From: Physocladia obscura
Taxonomy: Eukaryota; Chytridiomycota; Chytridiomycetes; Chytridiales; Chytriomycetaceae
Assembly (NCBI GenBank): GCA_027596945.1
Contig: JADGJH010000931.1
Location: 2,799 to 13,087 of the forward strand
DNA length: 10,289 nt
Reading direction: 5' to 3'
The translations under genes and the position numbers were made by a program. Below are positions 8,501-10,289 of the stretch, in pieces. The notes beneath the pieces are model-generated. The model had not been told where the DNA came from and made no database searches. It saw nothing but the letters and a program-made list of their open reading frames with translations. The number at the start of each line of letters is the position of its first letter. Positions within the stretch are counted from its first letter, which is position 1.

Positions 8501-10178
8501 AACTTTCGCAATTTATGTATTTGGGTATATATGGGATTCTTGGTTCGATGCAGGCAATTTTATCCTGCATTCAAGCAATTGTTTTGGCATTGGCGGCACT
8601 AAAGGCGTCTGCGAAAATTCACAACGCCATGGTGAAAACATTATTATCAGCTCCAATGTCTTACTTTGATACTCATTCATCAGGTAAATTATATGTTCAA
8701 ATTTTAGGCTCTTTCTATATTAATAAGTTTACAGGATTAATTTTAAACAGATTTTTACAAGACTTGGGAAGTGTTGACTCATCAGTTCCAAATACAATAA
8801 TGGATCAAATTACTAAAACGTTTTCTATCACATCTCAGTTTCTGTTGATTATCTTTTTCACGCCGTTTGTGATGCTGATTCTTCCGTTTGTCATAATGTT
8901 TTATATTTTTGTCATCAAAACATTCCGAATCGCGGCACGCGACACACGCCGTATTGAGTCAGTTGCACGAAGCCCTGTTTATGACCTATTTAGTGACGTT
9001 TTAAATGGGCTGGAAACGATTCAGTGCTTCGGTGCTCAAGATCGTTTTGAGCGATGGAATCAGGAACTTGTTGGTAAAATGGCAGCTGCTAAAATTGGAA
9101 ATGAAGCGGTGAATAAGTGGGCCCAAGCACTTACTGTTCAAGCTAGCTGCTTGTTTTACTTTTTTGCAGGGTTTGTAGGGGTAATTCTGATGTATCGAAA
9201 CGTTATTAGCGTCAGTACTTTTGGTCTTATACTTTTGAATGCCGCCGTACTTCAAAGGGCTTTGATGGATTTTGTGATGGGTCTGACTAATTTAGAAACA
9301 AATTTTGTTTCAGTTGAAAGAGTAGCTGAGTTTGCAAAAATGCGAGGCAAGTCTGACAATCGGGATCTTTTGATTCCGTCGACTTGGCCACAAAATTCTT
9401 TGCTACAGATTGAAAACTTACGATTGCGCTACTCAATTAACCGGCATCATATTTTGAAGGGAATATCTCTTTCAATTGAGCATGGAGACAAAGTGGCAGT
9501 TATTGGAAGGTGATTGTTTATTGAATTTATTATAATACAATATTAATTTTCTTTTATTCTTCAAAAAGAACGGGATGCGGAAAGAGCTCACTTCTTGCTG
9601 CGTTGGCTCAATTATATCCACCGAGTGATGGGAAAATTTTAATTGATGGTATTAATGTAACCAAAATACCTCCCGAATCGCTACGAAATATTCTCAGGGT
9701 TATACCTCAAGAAACAGTCTTGTTCGATGGAACAATTAGAGAAAATATTTTGCTAGGGCGTGAAATAGACGATGCTCAAATATGGGCAACGTTAGAAATG
9801 GTACAAATCAAAGATCGTGTTGTTGCTCTTGGTGGGCTTGATGCCGAAATAAGCTTTGGGGGAACAGATTTCAGCGCTGGAGAGAGACAATTGCTATGCC
9901 TTGGTCGCGCTTTGGCGTTGGGAATACCAAAAATATTGCTATGCGATGAAGTGACGTCAAATGTGGATTTGGCAACAGATGATTTAATATTACAATCGCT
10001 TTTGAGCCTGACGTCGTCTGTTGTGATGGTTATGCATCGTCTTGAAAGTCTTCGGCGATTTGATAAAATATTGATGCTTCATCAAGGAAAGATTGTTGCG
10101 TATGGAGATGCAAAGGCGCTGATTGATGGAAATCCAGACATTCAACAGTTTTTGCAGCAGAATCCAGACCATGCCTAA
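5508..10178 (+). CDS. ABC transporter, subfamily C (MRP/Ycf1-like full transporter with TMD0)
   Basis: ATP-driven exporter; fungal relatives move glutathione conjugates, metals or organic anions, often into the vacuole. Substrate cannot be read from sequence. Proposed exons are 5508-6547, 6598-7736, 7799-8683, 8735-9509 and 9569-10178, about 1482 aa, typical of long MRPs. Residues 1 to about 205 are a hydrophobic TMD0, followed by the ABCC entry motif SPYDKANIF (about 212) and TMD1. NBD1 has Walker A GICGSGKS (633-640), signature LSGGQK (721-726), Walker B LLDD (D745/D746) and His779. TMD2 spans about 913-1220. NBD2 has Walker A GRTGCGKS (1279-1286), signature FSAGE (1381-1385), Walker B D1406-E1407 and His1436. 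Asp in place of the catalytic Glu in NBD1 is normal for ABCC. The start is the first in-frame ATG. A 5' mini-exon at 5388-5402 (MYHGI) spliced to 5490 is possible. Confidence 0.95.
7737..7798 (+). other. ABC transporter intron 2 (62 nt, AAAG acceptor)
   Basis: The donor is GTAAGG. The acceptor is an A-run ending in AAAG at 7798, which gives LSGGQK-SRVCLARALYS and matches the family's LSGGQKQRxxLARA. The next AG (7802) would give LSGGQK-WVCLARA, one residue short, so the purine-rich site is preferred. The intron interrupts NBD1 directly after the ABC signature. Confidence 0.8.
8684..8734 (+). other. ABC transporter intron 3 (51 nt, phase 1, no in-frame stop)
   Basis: The donor is GTAAAT and the acceptor TTTACAG. 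Removing it turns SYFDTHSSG...LILNRFLQDL into the contiguous SYFDTHSSGLILNRFLQDL that the ABCC family shows at the start of TMD2 (FFDxxPxGRILNRFSxD). The 51 nt carry no in-frame stop, so the frame stays open across it and a simple translation would add 17 residues. Confidence 0.93.
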
Positions 10179-10289
10179 AATATGAACAAGCAGAAAAGAA
10201 TGCAAAACTCCTACATTCTAATTTTTTTCAATCGAAATTGTTTATTCATTCCAGATAATGCATTTTGCAAAAAATGTTTCCAGTAATAT
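10179..10289. other. 3' flank of the ABC gene, no gene recognised
   Basis: A/T-rich sequence after the ABC stop codon. No plus-strand AATAAA was found. TTTATT at 10241-10246 reads AATAAA on the minus strand, which may mark the 3' end of a convergent gene beyond the window edge. Confidence 0.4.

Overview
The window looks like nuclear DNA of a gene-dense, intron-rich eukaryote. It carries four protein genes, all on the + strand, broken by 22 inferred short introns (50 to 98 nt). The gene families are universal in eukaryotes: the lipid kinase Fab1/PIKfyve, V-ATPase proteolipid c, actin-related protein Arp4/BAF53, and an MRP-type ABCC transporter. With the compact layout and short introns they fit an early-diverging fungus such as a chytrid. 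That placement is inference from style only, because there is no rRNA or other phylogenetic marker here. No bacterial, viral, CRISPR or mobile-element signal was found.

Layout: (1) the 3' part of a Fab1/PIKfyve gene, from the left edge to 2549, with the complete C-terminal kinase domain in six exons; (2) only 47 bp later, a complete V-ATPase subunit c gene, 2597-3543, seven exons, about 165 aa; (3) after 134 bp holding a poly(A) signal, a complete Arp4/ACTL6-like gene, 3678-5325, eight exons, about 406 aa; (4) after 182 bp holding an overlapping poly(A)/TATA-like motif, a full-length ABCC transporter, 5508-10178, five exons, about 1482 aa, with TMD0 and two nucleotide-binding domains. The last 110 bp hold no recognisable gene, only a possible poly(A) signal on the opposite strand. 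No gene-free stretch exceeds 300 bp.

Functional links: Fab1 makes PI(3,5)P2 on the vacuole/endolysosome, where the V-ATPase sits and where many fungal ABCC pumps work, so genes 1, 2 and possibly 4 share a compartment. Arp4 is a nuclear chromatin-remodelling subunit and looks like an unrelated neighbour.

No novel system is evident. The points worth a second look concern gene structure: the 47-bp Fab1/V-ATPase gap; three introns that are multiples of three and carry no in-frame stop, one of them exactly at the Fab1 metal-binding aspartate; non-standard splice sites; and an ambiguous V-ATPase C-terminus. All exon boundaries were set by hand from reading frame, splice consensus and remembered family motifs. 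They are not supported by RNA or database searches.
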